A stretch of 64,000 bases of DNA, from positions 372,001-436,000 of the forward strand of contig JADKBS010000003.1 in assembly GCA_016714985.1 (NCBI GenBank), written 5' to 3'. Below are positions 10,104 through 19,506 of the stretch, piece by piece. Under the pieces are notes generated by a model. That model was not told the DNA's origin. It saw only the letters and a program-made list of their open reading frames with translations, and ran no database searches. The position numbers and the translations under genes are program-made. The DNA is from Saprospiraceae bacterium. GTDB taxonomy: Bacteria; Bacteroidota; Bacteroidia; Chitinophagales; Saprospiraceae. Position 1 is the stretch's first letter. Each line of letters begins with the position of its first letter.

Positions 10104-10132
10104 TGGCCGGACGTGTGTTAAGCGCCCGGCCA
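10104..10132 (+). terminator. Hairpin after the deacetylase gene
   Basis: A 7-bp stem TGGCCGG/CCGGCCA is followed by a short T-rich stretch (ATCTTTAT). The position right after the deacetylase stop suggests a terminator, though the T-run is weak. Confidence 0.45.
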
Positions 10133-10149
10133 ATCTTTATACTTGAGAT

Positions 10150-10250
10150 ACCAATGATTCTTCACTGTTTCATGGTTGCATGGCTTCATGTTCATTGGTG
10201 GCAATAAGGCCATGAATCAATGATGCCGTGAAACCGTGAAACCATGCTTC
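10150..10250. repeat. Word-repeat region between the deacetylase gene and recA
   Basis: Short related words (CATGGTTGCATGG, TTCATGTTCATTG, then CCATGAATCAATGATG, CCGTGAAACCGTGAAACC) occur in both orientations and can pair imperfectly. It lies between two convergent genes. Confidence 0.5.
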
Positions 10251-10253
10251 TCG

Positions 10254-11318
10254 TCAATCCTCGTCGAAGCCACCGTCATCGTCAGCAACTACAGCATAAG
10301 CGGGTATTTTGACTTGGTTGGAACTTATTTTTTCCTTGATTTTTGCCTCAATCTCACGAGCTACCTCGGGGTTGTCCAAGAGGAACTGCTTGGCAGAATC
10401 ACGACCTTGGGCAATCTTGGCCCCATCGTAGGCGTACCAAGCGCCACTCTTATTGATGATGCCAAAATCAACGCCCATGTCAACGATTTCGCCCGACTTG
10501 GAGATGCCCTCACCGAAGGTAATGTCGAACTCGGCAGTGCGGAATGGGGGGGCCACTTTGTTTTTTACTACTTTCACCTTCACGTGGTTGCCCACCACGT
10601 TGCCTTCTTTGTCCTTGATGGCTTGGCCATTTCGGCGGATATCCAATCGGATGGAGGCGTAGAACTTGAGTGCGTTACCACCCGTCGTGGTCTCCGGATT
10701 TCCGAACATCACACCGATTTTCTCCCGCAACTGGTTGATGAAGATGCAGGTACAGCCAGTACGGCCAATGGCAGCCGTGAGCTTCCGCATGGCCTGTGAC
10801 ATGAGGCGGGCTTGAAGACCCATCTTGGAATCACCCATCTCACCTTCAATTTCGGCACGGGGCACGAGTGCCGCTACAGAGTCCACCACGATGATGTCAA
10901 TGGCACCAGAGCGGATGAGGTTCTCGGTGATTTCGAGGGCTTGTTCGCCGTTGTCGGGCTGGGAGATGAGGAGGTTCTCGGTATCCACGCCAAGTGCTTC
11001 GGCATAGCTGCGATCGAAGGCATGCTCTGCATCCACAAAGGCGGCGATACCTCCCGTTTTTTGGCATTCTGCAATGGAATGGATGGCGAGGGTGGTCTTA
11101 CCCGAAGATTCCGGGCCGTAGATTTCGATGATACGTCCGCGGGGGAAGCCCCCGACTCCGAGTGCAATATCAAGGCCAAGCGAGCCGCTGGAGATACACT
11201 CCACGTCGAGCACTTGCTTGTCGCCGAGGCGCATGACGGTGCCTTTTCCGAAAGTTTTGTCAATCCGGTCAATTGCCAGATTTAGCGCCTTGAGTTTGGA
11301 TTCTCTGTCCTGAAACAT
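10254..11318 (-). CDS. recA: Recombinase RecA
   Basis: RecA forms filaments on single-stranded DNA for homologous recombination and SOS induction. Walker A GPESSGKTT lies at residues about 66-74 and Walker B IDIIVVDSVAAL near 142. The loop L2 motif GVMFGNPETTTGGNALKFYASIRLDI is recognisable in part, and an acidic tail DDDGGFDED closes it. I chose the ATG at 11318 (MFQDRESKLKALNLAID) because the 13 extra N-terminal residues do not resemble the family. About 354 residues, intact. Confidence 0.97.
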   Translation of the reverse strand: MFQDRESKLKALNLAIDRIDKTFGKGTVMRLGDKQVLDVECISSGSLGLDIALGVGGFPRGRIIEIYGPESSGKTTLAIHSIAECQKTGGIAAFVDAEHAFDRSYAEALGVDTENLLISQPDNGEQALEITENLIRSGAIDIIVVDSVAALVPRAEIEGEMGDSKMGLQARLMSQAMRKLTAAIGRTGCTCIFINQLREKIGVMFGNPETTTGGNALKFYASIRLDIRRNGQAIKDKEGNVVGNHVKVKVVKNKVAPPFRTAEFDITFGEGISKSGEIVDMGVDFGIINKSGAWYAYDGAKIAQGRDSAKQFLLDNPEVAREIEAKIKEKISSNQVKIPAYAVVADDDGGFDED

Positions 11319-11362
11319 ATATTCTGGTTTGAGTTTGATAGTTATTGTTTGAAACAACGATG

Positions 11363-11394
11363 CAAAGCTACATTGTTTTTTAATTTAAAACAAA
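11363..11394 (-). promoter_or_regulatory. Promoter of recA
   Basis: On the minus strand, TTTG (11394-11391), a 20-nt spacer and TAGCTTTG (11370-11363) fit the Bacteroidota -33/-7 pattern. The site is about 45 nt upstream of the recA start. I see no convincing LexA palindrome nearby. Confidence 0.6.
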
Positions 11395-11547
11395 AAATTT
11401 AAAAAAAATAAACTTTTTTTTTGAATGGTGGGCAAAACGGGCTGTGCTGGCCGTTTTGGGCAGATGGAGTGGGAATGAGGGGGAAAGGTAGGTTATTGTT
11501 TGGAAATATGGAAAGCAGTAAGTGATAAATTGAGGAAACAAAACAGA

Positions 11548-11583
11548 AAAGCCCTGCTGGCGGGGGGGGCCATGCAGGGCTTT
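11548..11583. terminator. Bidirectional hairpin terminator
   Basis: A 10-bp stem AAAGCCCTGC/GCAGGGCTTT has T-rich flanks on both strands. It lies downstream of the small conserved gene at 11616-11853 (minus strand) and upstream of recA. Confidence 0.7.
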
Positions 11584-11615
11584 GTTTGCTTCTGTGGGGG
11601 TGGTGCTCCAGCAGC

Positions 11616-11853
11616 TCAGTGCATTGGGTTCAATGCCGTCTGCTCGCTGTAGCGAAGGATGTTTTGGAGGGCGTTTGGCTTTGGGCTGAACTTGGCTTTT
11701 GGGAGCAGCAGGTAACCTTCGTAAAGCTCCCTGTATTCTTCCATCAAGAGCGGGTCTTCTTTGAGCGCCTGAGCGATTTCGGAGTGTCTCAGTAGCTGAA
11801 GTTTCCCGGTAGATGTAGCGAATCAAATCTAGTTGTGTATAGTATTGTTCCAT
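11616..11853 (-). CDS. Small conserved Bacteroidota protein; one frameshift
   Basis: The start MEQYYTQLDLIRYIYRETSA is followed, after a one-base shift near 11780, by EIAQALKEDPLLMEEYRELY and LLLPKAKFSPKPNALQNILRYSEQ. Together they give about 78 residues ending at 11616. From memory, proteins of this shape (an LIRYIY start, then FSP and NILRYS motifs) are widespread in Bacteroidota and have no assigned function. Removing one A at GAG-A-CAC restores the frame. It lies upstream of recA on the same strand. Confidence 0.65.
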
Positions 11854-11898
11854 TCAAATTGATAATTGGTTAGTTGACTTCGTGTGGGAGTTGATGGG

Positions 11899-11982
11899 GT
11901 TGATAAGGTTGGTAAAGGTTTATGTGGGTTGAGGAAGGTTCTGTCCTGTCAATCCTAATAGACCTTTACCAACCTTATCAAC
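11899..11982. repeat. Hairpin with a perfect 21-bp stem built from GGTTGATAAGG-type words
   Basis: The arms at 11899-11919 and 11962-11982 are perfect reverse complements, each starting or ending GTTGATAAGG. The loop is 42 nt. It lies in the divergent intergenic region between the small conserved gene and the DUF2721 gene. Confidence 0.8.
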
Positions 11983-12191
11983 TTGCTTCAATCCCGCCAC
12001 TTCTGGTCAGTTTACAAAGTGTGCTGTTGTTTAATTTCGCTTATAAAACTACCCGTTTGTTTCAATTATTGCTTTTAGGTGCAAAAAATCGGAAAAAATT
12101 AGTCGAAAAACGCAAAACGCTCAAATAGCGGTCATTTTGGTGTTTCGACCACTATTTTTGCCTTTTCACCTTGTACTTGCACTTTCAAAAA

Positions 12192-12590
12192 ATGCAACTA
12201 ACCTTTGCCACTCCTGCACTGCTGTTTCCAGCCATCTCGCTGCTTTTGTTGGCGTACACCAACAAGTTTTTGGCGATAGCCAACCTCATACGCAACCTGC
12301 ACGACCGCTATGAAAAGGATAGCCAACCCATCTTTAGGGAGCAAATTGCGCACTTGCGCAAACGGCTGAACCTCATCCGCTTGATGCAGACCTTTGGCAT
12401 TGCCAGCTTCCTTATGTGCTTCGTTTGCATGTTTCTATTGTTTTGGGAAAAACAATTGGCTGCTATGTGGGCCTTTGCGTTGGCGCTCCTGTTGATGATG
12501 GCCTCTTTGACCCTCAGCCTTCTCGAAATCTGGATTTCGGCGGGTGCCCTCCGCTTGCTGCTCAAGGATTTTGAAAACGGTGGGCGCTAG
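12192..12590 (+). CDS. DUF2721 family membrane protein
   Basis: The 132-residue protein begins MQLTFATPALLFPAISLLLL and has three hydrophobic helices (residues about 7-25, 65-85 and 90-112). The phrase AYTNKFLAIANLIRNLHDRY is typical of DUF2721 inner-membrane proteins, whose role is unknown. I chose the ATG at 12192 over the TTG seven codons earlier because the family starts at this point. Confidence 0.75.
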   Translation: MQLTFATPALLFPAISLLLLAYTNKFLAIANLIRNLHDRYEKDSQPIFREQIAHLRKRLNLIRLMQTFGIASFLMCFVCMFLLFWEKQLAAMWAFALALLLMMASLTLSLLEIWISAGALRLLLKDFENGGR

Positions 12591-12669
12591 ACGGCCTACG
12601 GATTACGTCATAGAAAATTATTTGTAAGCCGTAGGCCGTAAACCGTAAGCCGTCCACCGTAAACCGGAT
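12588..12669. repeat. GCCGTAAACCGTAAGCC word-repeat region
   Basis: Copies of GCCGTA(G/A)GCCGTAAACC follow each other on one strand, with partly complementary words (GACGGCCTACGG) at the left edge. It lies between the DUF2721 gene and the arginase-fold gene. A TACCTTTG box at 12674-12681 directly follows. Confidence 0.6.
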
Positions 12670-12697
12670 TAACTACCTTTGCCGTAAAGACTAATCT

Positions 12698-13799
12698 ATG
12701 CTCGAAAATTGGCTGCGACCAATCAATATAGAAACCATCGTCGAAACACCGCTCGATTCGGCTCAGTTTGGCGAAAGGATAAAGCGGTACGAAGTTGAAA
12801 TGCCATCGCTGCAAGCGGTGCGGTTGGCCATCGTGGGCATCGGTGAGGAGTCGGCAGATGCCGTGCGAAAGGTGCTTTACCGGCTGAGTTTCCCCTTCGG
12901 CAAATTGGAGGCCGCCGACCTTGGCAACCTCCGCAAGGACGACAGTGCCTTTGTGCTGCCGCTACTGCAAGAGCTGATGGACAGTAAAATCTGCCCTGTC
13001 ATCATCGGCAGTTTGCCGAAATTGGCCCAAGCACAGTTCAAGGCACATTTTGCCTGCCAGCCCTCGGTGAACGTAGTGGCGGTGGATGAGCGGGTACCCT
13101 TCCACCCCCGCCTCGGTGAGCTGGACGGCAACTACCTCAACCCCGTGATGAATGGCAAGACCCGCCCCTTCCACTTCAGTGTTGTTGGCTGCCAATCCCA
13201 CTTCGTGGACGACGAGACTTTTCAAGCATTGGAAGGCATCAACGCAGATACAGTGCGGCTTGGCAAGGCCAGGGCCAACCTTTCAGATATTGAACCTATC
13301 ATACGGGATGCCGACATGGCCTGTTTTCATTTGGCTGCGCTGAAAAGCGCCGAGGCGCCAGGCGTGGCAGCCCCATCGCCCAGCGGCTTCACCTGCGAGG
13401 AGGTATGCCAGTTGAGCCGCTATCTGCGGCATGAACGACAAGCTGACCTCTATCGGCTTTTACGGTTTCGAAGCCGACCTCGACGATTTTGGCCGTTCGG
13501 CACAAGGGATGTCTCAATTGGTATGGTACTTCTTCGATGGGTTCAGCAACCGCCGTAACGACTTCCCCGCCTCCATGGACAGCTTGACGGAGTACATCGT
13601 GGACTTCAAGGGGCACGACCACCCTTTCACTTTCTGGAAGAGCAACAAAACTGGCCGATGGTGGATACAAGTGCCGGTCAAGCCCAAGAAAAAACACCAA
13701 AGGCATAGGCTCATCCCCTGCTCGTACAACGATTATCTAATGGCATCAAAAGGTGAACTGCCCGACCGGATTTCTAGTGCTTTTGGCCGTTTTGCCTAA
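12698..13799 (+). CDS. Arginase-fold protein lacking metal-binding motifs; one frameshift
   Basis: The start MLENWLRPINIETIVE leads into an arginase/formimidoylglutamase-like alpha/beta fold: RLAIVGIGEES near 48, PVIIGSLPKLAQ near 107, VNVVAVDERV near 127 and FHFSVVGCQSH near 158. True family members have GG-H and D-H-D metal ligands at the second and third positions. Here GSLPK and VDERV stand in, so catalysis as a binuclear-metal ureohydrolase is unlikely. The frame breaks near 13425; the other frame continues MNDKLTSIGFYGFEADLDDF to 13799. Removing one base restores about 367 residues. Such degenerate paralogues appear in many Bacteroidota. Confidence 0.65.
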
Positions 13800-14560
13800 A
13801 TGATTTGATAATAGTGGAGTTTTGGATTCTGTGGTTCCCTGTTTAGAGCGAGTATAAAGCCGTAAACTAAAGGCAATGATTCGTGAAGGTTTACTGACGT
13901 GAATCTTCGATTTCAGAGCCTGTCCCGATTTTTCGTTATTTAACGGAGGTTTCATGCTCAATTGGATAATGACTACCATTTTTAGAATGGGTGCTATCGC
14001 AAATCAACATAAGCAAAATTGATTTTAGCAGGCACTCCCCTGAACCCTGAAACCTGAAACCTTCACGAACCATTGATTATTATCGTAAGTTTTAAAAAAA
14101 AATGACAAACACCTTTGACGATTGGCGCAGATAGCCGACTTTTGCATCAATACACCTTGCCCAACCACCGACTTCCTGCCCTATTTCAATGCGCTCCCTC
14201 CCTCACGAAACCGCACAAAAGAACAACTTTGCTTTTTGCAACATTCTTTAATGGTCTGTAAAGGTTTCAAGTTCCTGCCTGCTGATAGGCAGGGCGAACC
14301 CAAAATCTCACGAGCCAATGTTGTTGTTCCAATTGGAATATTAGAAACTACCCATTGATTTAAGGGACGAAGAGAAACAAATTGCATCACGGTAGCCACC
14401 AAGAGGAGGGACTGTAAGATGCTTGCATTGACCAACATTTTCCGAGAATACAGTGGCTATCGGGCAACAGACATTGTTGACCTGAATTTTTGGAAAACAC
14501 TTTTTCCGCTTGTTTTTGATTGACCGATTATTGACCGCTTTGCGGCTAACAATTCAGACT
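13800..14560. other. Long non-coding stretch
   Basis: About 760 bp without a credible gene. It holds a short word repeat (CCTGAAACCTGAAACC, near 14045) and a small hairpin CCTGCCT/AGGCAGG near 14275. A phrase GTGAATCTTCGA at 13900-13911 recurs near 16765, also in an intergenic region. The open frames have no recognisable products. Confidence 0.5.
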
Positions 14561-16666
14561 ATGAGTATCAGATTACTAACCTATCCATTCTTCGTTTTAG
14601 CCATCTCCAGTTGCACGCAACGAGGCCAATTCTTCAAAAAAAACCTCCCAGAAGCAACCACTGTACCGATCAGCCAGGCTTCTGTACTCGCATACTTAGA
14701 GCCACCCCAACCCATTGCAGAAGGTGCCAGATCTGCCTCAAAAATCAAAAAACTAGGCACCAATATCAATACCTATTATTCCGACTATGCCCCCTTCCGC
14801 TATGGCGAACGCCTGTACTTTTCAACGGCAAAGCTGGATGCGAACGGTAACCCAGGTATTGACCAAGTCTTTTCTTCCTTGCTGACTGGAACGCCAATAG
14901 GCTGGACAGAAAACTCGGAGAAACCGGGAGAGCACACAGCGCATACGGCACTGACCGCCGACAACAGGCGCATCTATTACACCATCTGCAAGGCCGAGAA
15001 GTCAGGAAAGCAAGAATGCGAAATACTTACCCGTGAGCGAGCATTTGAAGGGTATTGGCTACCTTCCAAAAGACTTAAGGGCATCAACATGGATGGCTTT
15101 TCCTCCACACATCCTAGCATTGGGTTCGATTACACCATCCGAAAAGAGGTACTCTACTTCGCCTCTGACCGGCCGGGCGGAAAAGGTGGTTTTGACATTT
15201 GGTGCAGCCCAATCGAAGCGAACGGGACGCATGGCACGCCGTACCCGCTGCCCTTCAATACAGCACAGGATGATGTTACCCCCTTCTTCTATCAACAGGG
15301 GCAAGTGCTCTTTTTTAGCTCCAATCGGCTGGAAGAAAACGGGTTTGACATTTACCGGGTCGAGAAGAAAAACAAGGCTTGGGGTGAGGTCGAAGCCCTC
15401 AATGAGGTTTTCAACAGCCCTCACAATGAATTGTATTTCACTTGCCACCAGCGTTCGGGCAAGTCATACTTCTGCTCAGACAGGCCCGGTTGCAATTCAG
15501 CCGACCCAGCCCAGCCCTGTATCGGCTACGATATTTTTGAGGGTCCGCTTCCTATCGAACTGCAGATGGAGGTGCTGCTCGCCAATGGAGATGCCCTGTT
15601 GGAAGATGCAACGATCAGCCTCGTAGAAGCGGAAACGGGCATTGCTTTGGTATCGGAGGAAGATTCCAAACGCCATTACTTTCTTCAACCCGGCAAAAAA
15701 TACCGGGCAGTGGTAGAAGCGTCGGGCTATTCCACTGAGACATTGGACATAGAGGCTGCTGCTGCCGATGTCATGTCGGTTATCAAAAAGCAAGTCCGCT
15801 TAAGGCAAAATGCAAAGTTTGTCATCCATGCGTACAACGCACTGGATAGTCTACCCTTGGGAGGAACGGGCATCGTGTTTACGAGCGGCAATGGCAGCAA
15901 GCAACTCGCCCATCAAAATGCCGAGCATGACAATTCCTATGGTTTTATGGTAGCCTTTGGCGATAATTCCAAGTTGGAGGTCAGCAAGGTTGGCTTTAGC
16001 CCTGCCGTTGTCAAATTCGATGCAATGACAGCCATAGGCCCATCAGCAGTGATGGATTTGAACGTTTATCTGAAGCCCTTCTCCACACTCCCTATTTCAC
16101 TCTATTTCGACAACGACCAGCCACGATGGATGGAGTCTTACTTGGAAACGGAAACAAGAATGGGCTATGAACAGCTTTTGCTCCAATACATGGATCGAAA
16201 ACCCTTCTTCGTGGAGCGCTATTCGGAAGGGCTTGCACTGGAACTCTACGAAGCTAACCGACAGCAGGTGTTGACCTTTTTTGACGATGAAGTGCAGGGT
16301 GGCCTACAAGAATTGAGTGAGTTGTGCAGCGAGATTGAACCTTACCTAAAAAAGGGCTATCAACTTGAAATCCTCGCCGAAGGCCATACAAGCTTGCTCG
16401 CCGCCGCAGACTACAATCAGCGACTAACAGCCCGCCGTATCAGCTCCATTAGGAACTATATGAAAACCTGGCGAAATGGTGCCCTGAAGCCCTACCTCTA
16501 CAGCAACAAGCTGGTGATAACCAGTAGTTACTTTGAAGCCAACCAACCAGCCGAAGGGGAGGAAGCCCTACCAAGCGACAGGAAGGTGGTTGAGTTTAGT
16601 CCAACGGCATCGAAGATGCGCCGGATAACCATACGTGATATTAGGCTAAAGGGCAACAAAGTGTAA
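14561..16666 (+). CDS. Lipoprotein with PD40/WD40-like repeats and an OmpA-like C-terminus
   Basis: The chosen start gives MSIRLLTYPFFVLAISSC, a lipoprotein signal with Cys at residue 18. Beta-propeller-type PD40 repeats follow (LYFSTAKLD, IYYTICKAE, LYFASDRPGGKGGFDIW, LFFSSNRLEENGFDIY). A carboxypeptidase-regulatory-like beta domain comes next (residues about 345-425), and a C-terminal region contains LEILAEGHTSLLAAADYNQRLTARR, as in OmpA-type peptidoglycan-binding domains. The order resembles PorE-type proteins of the type IX secretion machinery but lacks an obvious TPR. The role is probably outer-membrane/peptidoglycan anchoring. About 701 residues, intact. Confidence 0.75.
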   Translation: MSIRLLTYPFFVLAISSCTQRGQFFKKNLPEATTVPISQASVLAYLEPPQPIAEGARSASKIKKLGTNINTYYSDYAPFRYGERLYFSTAKLDANGNPGIDQVFSSLLTGTPIGWTENSEKPGEHTAHTALTADNRRIYYTICKAEKSGKQECEILTRERAFEGYWLPSKRLKGINMDGFSSTHPSIGFDYTIRKEVLYFASDRPGGKGGFDIWCSPIEANGTHGTPYPLPFNTAQDDVTPFFYQQGQVLFFSSNRLEENGFDIYRVEKKNKAWGEVEALNEVFNSPHNELYFTCHQRSGKSYFCSDRPGCNSADPAQPCIGYDIFEGPLPIELQMEVLLANGDALLEDATISLVEAETGIALVSEEDSKRHYFLQPGKKYRAVVEASGYSTETLDIEAAAADVMSVIKKQVRLRQNAKFVIHAYNALDSLPLGGTGIVFTSGNGSKQLAHQNAEHDNSYGFMVAFGDNSKLEVSKVGFSPAVVKFDAMTAIGPSAVMDLNVYLKPFSTLPISLYFDNDQPRWMESYLETETRMGYEQLLLQYMDRKPFFVERYSEGLALELYEANRQQVLTFFDDEVQGGLQELSELCSEIEPYLKKGYQLEILAEGHTSLLAAADYNQRLTARRISSIRNYMKTWRNGALKPYLYSNKLVITSSYFEANQPAEGEEALPSDRKVVEFSPTASKMRRITIRDIRLKGNKV

Positions 16667-16894
16667 CATGGCACAGCGCGTAAGTAGAAATTGGAAATTA
16701 ATTGAAATTGGGGATTTCGGCAAAACTGTTGACAATCAATCTGTTGCCTCAAAATTTACTTGCGTGAATCTTCGACCTCTCAATTTCGTAATATCAACTA
16801 ATTTCCACAAGTACTTATACTGCGAAATGCCTCCATCCTTTAGAAAACTATGGCTGGCTTGTCGAAAGCCACCATGTTCCTAAATCCTCGTTTC

Positions 16895-17773
16895 ATGTTG
16901 AAAAAGCTATTATTTCCGTTCCTCCTATTCTTCTTTTGTTTCACGGCAGAGGCGCAAGCACCCATTGAAGAAGAACGGACCGCCGTCGTTGCCGTCATAC
17001 AGCGTATGTTCGACGCCATGCGGGCGGGTGACAGCATGGCCCTGCGTGCCACGTTCGATACCTCGGCACGGCTGCAAACTGCCGCTGCCAACAAGGAGGG
17101 AAAGCACATACTCATTGCTGAAACTGTGGATGAGTTCGCCAAAGCAGTAGGCACTCCCCACAAGGAAGTCTATGACGAACGCATCTGGAGCTATGACGTG
17201 CGCATTGACGGACGCCTGGCCAGTGCCTGGACGGAATACAGTTTTTTCTTGGGCGACAAGCTATCGCATTGCGGTGTGAACGCCTTCCAGCTTTTCAAAG
17301 GAGAAAATGGCTGGAAAATTACCCAAATCACAGACACCCGCCGCCGTGAGAATTGCCAGGCCGAACCGAACACAGACCTTGGAGCCATTAACCAACTCAT
17401 GGATGCTTGGCATCATGCGGCTGCTATGGCAGACGAGGATAAGTTTTTCGGGAGCATGACCCCAGATGGCATCTACCTAGGCACCGATGCCAGCGAGCGT
17501 TGGCTGCGTGACGAAATGAAGGAATGGTCGAAGAAGTATTTTGACAGGGAAAGCGCTTGGGCTTTTACCGCCCACAATCGCCATGTTTATTTTTCATCCA
17601 ATGGTCAGACAGCTTGGTTCGAAGAGCTTTTGGATACTTGGATGGGGCCTTGTCGGGGAAGCGGGGTGCTCCAAAGAACCGTGGATGGCTGGAAGATTCG
17701 GCACTATAACCTCGCCGTGGCAGTGGCCAACGATGTGATTAATGACTATATTAAACTTTTGCCGAAGAAGTAG
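16895..17773 (+). CDS. Secreted protein with two NTF2-like (SnoaL-type) domains
   Basis: MLKKLLFPFLLFFFCFTAEAQ is a signal peptide. Two NTF2-like repeats follow. The first (residues about 25-145) runs from VVAVIQRMFDAMRAGDSMALRATF to a C-terminal GWKITQITDTRR. The second (about 155-290) runs from INQLMDAWHHAAAMADEDKFFGSM to DGWKIRHYNLAVAV. The pattern of helix, cone-shaped sheet and terminal W-K-I is typical of DUF4440/SnoaL-like proteins. The ligand is unknown. The ATG at 16895 is preferred because it gives a clean signal peptide. Confidence 0.7.
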   Translation: MLKKLLFPFLLFFFCFTAEAQAPIEEERTAVVAVIQRMFDAMRAGDSMALRATFDTSARLQTAAANKEGKHILIAETVDEFAKAVGTPHKEVYDERIWSYDVRIDGRLASAWTEYSFFLGDKLSHCGVNAFQLFKGENGWKITQITDTRRRENCQAEPNTDLGAINQLMDAWHHAAAMADEDKFFGSMTPDGIYLGTDASERWLRDEMKEWSKKYFDRESAWAFTAHNRHVYFSSNGQTAWFEELLDTWMGPCRGSGVLQRTVDGWKIRHYNLAVAVANDVINDYIKLLPKK

Positions 17774-17785
17774 TGAAATAAAAAA

Positions 17786-17803
17786 GGGTAGCCGAAGCTA
17801 CCC
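17786..17803 (+). terminator. Short hairpin after the NTF2-like gene
   Basis: A 7-bp stem GGGTAGC/GCTACCC with a 4-nt loop lies 12 nt after the stop, preceded by an A-run. On the minus strand the stem is followed by TTTTTT, so it may also act for minus-strand transcripts. Confidence 0.55.
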
Positions 17804-17952
17804 TGAATAACCCTAAAAAACCAAATGAAAACAATTTATCTTAGTAGGCAAAGGCCTATTCATGTTTAATTTTAAGCGGCTACAAAGTTCTATCAAATTC
17901 TCGTTGTAAACAAGTAATAAATCCAATTTGTTGACGAACGGGAAGTTTTTGG

Positions 17953-19409
17953 TTATGAAAAGTCGTCTGAAACGCTCACTTCCTTGTCTTTTTGCCTTTT
18001 CAAGGTGTTCGGACAAACATAATCCGTCGTTTCAAACTTTGCAGATTCCTGAATTGCCTTGAACCCTCCCTTGACATCAACCACATCTTCGAAGCCCCTT
18101 GCCTTGAGGATGGAAGCCGCAATCATGGAGCGATAACCGCCAGCGCAATGTATGAAATACTTTTTGCTGCGGTCGAAATCCCCCATGTATTCGTTGATGA
18201 AATCGAGCGGCACACTCTGCACGTCTTTGATGTGCTCGGCAGCAAACTCGCTCGGTTTCCTTACATCTAAAACATGGGAAGGCCCGAAGTGTTTAATTTT
18301 TTCCACTAATTCTTCGGCAGTAATAGACTCAATCGTGTCCACTTCCATACCAGCATTTTTCCAAGCAGCAATGCCACCTTCCAGATAGCCCACCACGTTG
18401 TCGAAACCGACCCTGCTGAGCCGGGTGATGGCCTCCTCGGCTTGGCCTTCCGGCACGATGAGCGTCAGCGGCTGGTTCACATCTGCCACGAGGGCACCAA
18501 CCCAAGGGGCAAACTGACCACCCAGCCCAATAAAAATAGCGTTGGGGATGAAGCCCTGACAGAACTCACCCTCCGTACGTACATCGAGCATGAGCGCCCC
18601 AGTGGCGTTCACGGCTTCCTCGAATGCCCGTGGAGACAGCGCCTGAGCACTCCGCTTCATCACTTCGTCGAAACTGGTATAGCCTTCTTTGTTCAGGCGC
18701 ACGTTTTCGGGGAAGTATTTCGGTGGGGCCATCAGGCCATCCGTCACCTCGTAGATGAACTCGGCCTTGGTCATGTTGCTGCGCAATGCGTAGTTATTGA
18801 CCTTCTGCGCCCCGATGGTCGAGACGGTTTCTTTTGACATGTTCTTGCCGCAGGCCGAGCCAGCGCCGTGCGCCGGATAGACCGTCACCTCGTCGGGCAG
18901 GGTCATCAGCTTGTTGCGCAAGCTATCAAACAGGTGACCTGCGAGGTCAGCCATCGTCAGGTCGGATTTTTGGGCAAGGTCGGGTCGGCCCACGTCGCCG
19001 ATGAAAAGCGTATCGCCCGTGAAGACGGCATTTTCTACCCGTTTTCATCCAAAAGCAGATAGCAGGTACTCTCCATCGTGTGGCCGGGGGTGTGAAGCAC
19101 TTTTATGGTTAGGTTGCCCAATTTCAGCACCTCGCCGTCGGTGGCAATGTGTGCATCAAAGCCTGTCTTTGCGTTCGGGCCAAAGACGATGGTAGCACCG
19201 GTTTTCTTCGCAAGGTCGAGGTGGCCTGACACGAAATCTGCGTGGAAATGGGTTTCCAATACATACTTAATGGTTGCGCCATCTTCTTCGGCCCTGTCTA
19301 AATAGGGCTGCACCTCCCTCAGCGGGTCAATGATGGCAGCTTCGCCGTTACTCTCGATATAATAGGCGCCTTGTGCGAGGCAGCCGGTATAGATTTGTTC
19401 GATTTTCAT
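17953..19409 (-). CDS. Metallo-beta-lactamase/double rhodanese protein (persulfide dioxygenase-like); one frameshift
   Basis: The first part starts MKIEQIYTGCLAQGAYYIE and carries the metal motif THFHADFVSGH (residues about 53-63). After a break at 19030-19040 it continues with ENAVFTGDTLFIGDVGRPD. Adding one G to a GGG run restores the frame, giving about 485 residues. Two rhodanese domains follow: the first (near 270-370) has no catalytic Cys, while the second has YFIHCAGGYRS. Proteins of this architecture oxidise or transfer persulfide sulfur (ETHE1-like plus rhodanese). It is last in a minus-strand sulfur locus, behind the Crp/Fnr gene. Confidence 0.85.
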
Positions 19410-19473
19410 GTACACCAATTTTTGATTAAACAAGATGCTGCAAAGTTGACAAAAATCATCGCTATGGGTCAGC

Positions 19474-19483
19474 GACAATTGTC
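19474..19483. promoter_or_regulatory. Palindrome upstream of the MBL-rhodanese gene
   Basis: GACAATTGTC is a perfect 10-bp palindrome inside GCGACAATTGTCACA, 65 nt before the MBL-rhodanese start and just after the crp/fnr-like stop. A Crp/Fnr-family operator is one possible reading, but there is no second copy nearby to support it. Confidence 0.35.
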
Positions 19484-19506
19484 ACAAAGACTGCAAACAG
19501 CCTTGC

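Noticed and set aside
14122..14358. 78-codon frame in the 13.8-14.5 kb gap
   Set aside because: No motif, no promoter and no family resemblance; it lies in otherwise non-coding sequence.
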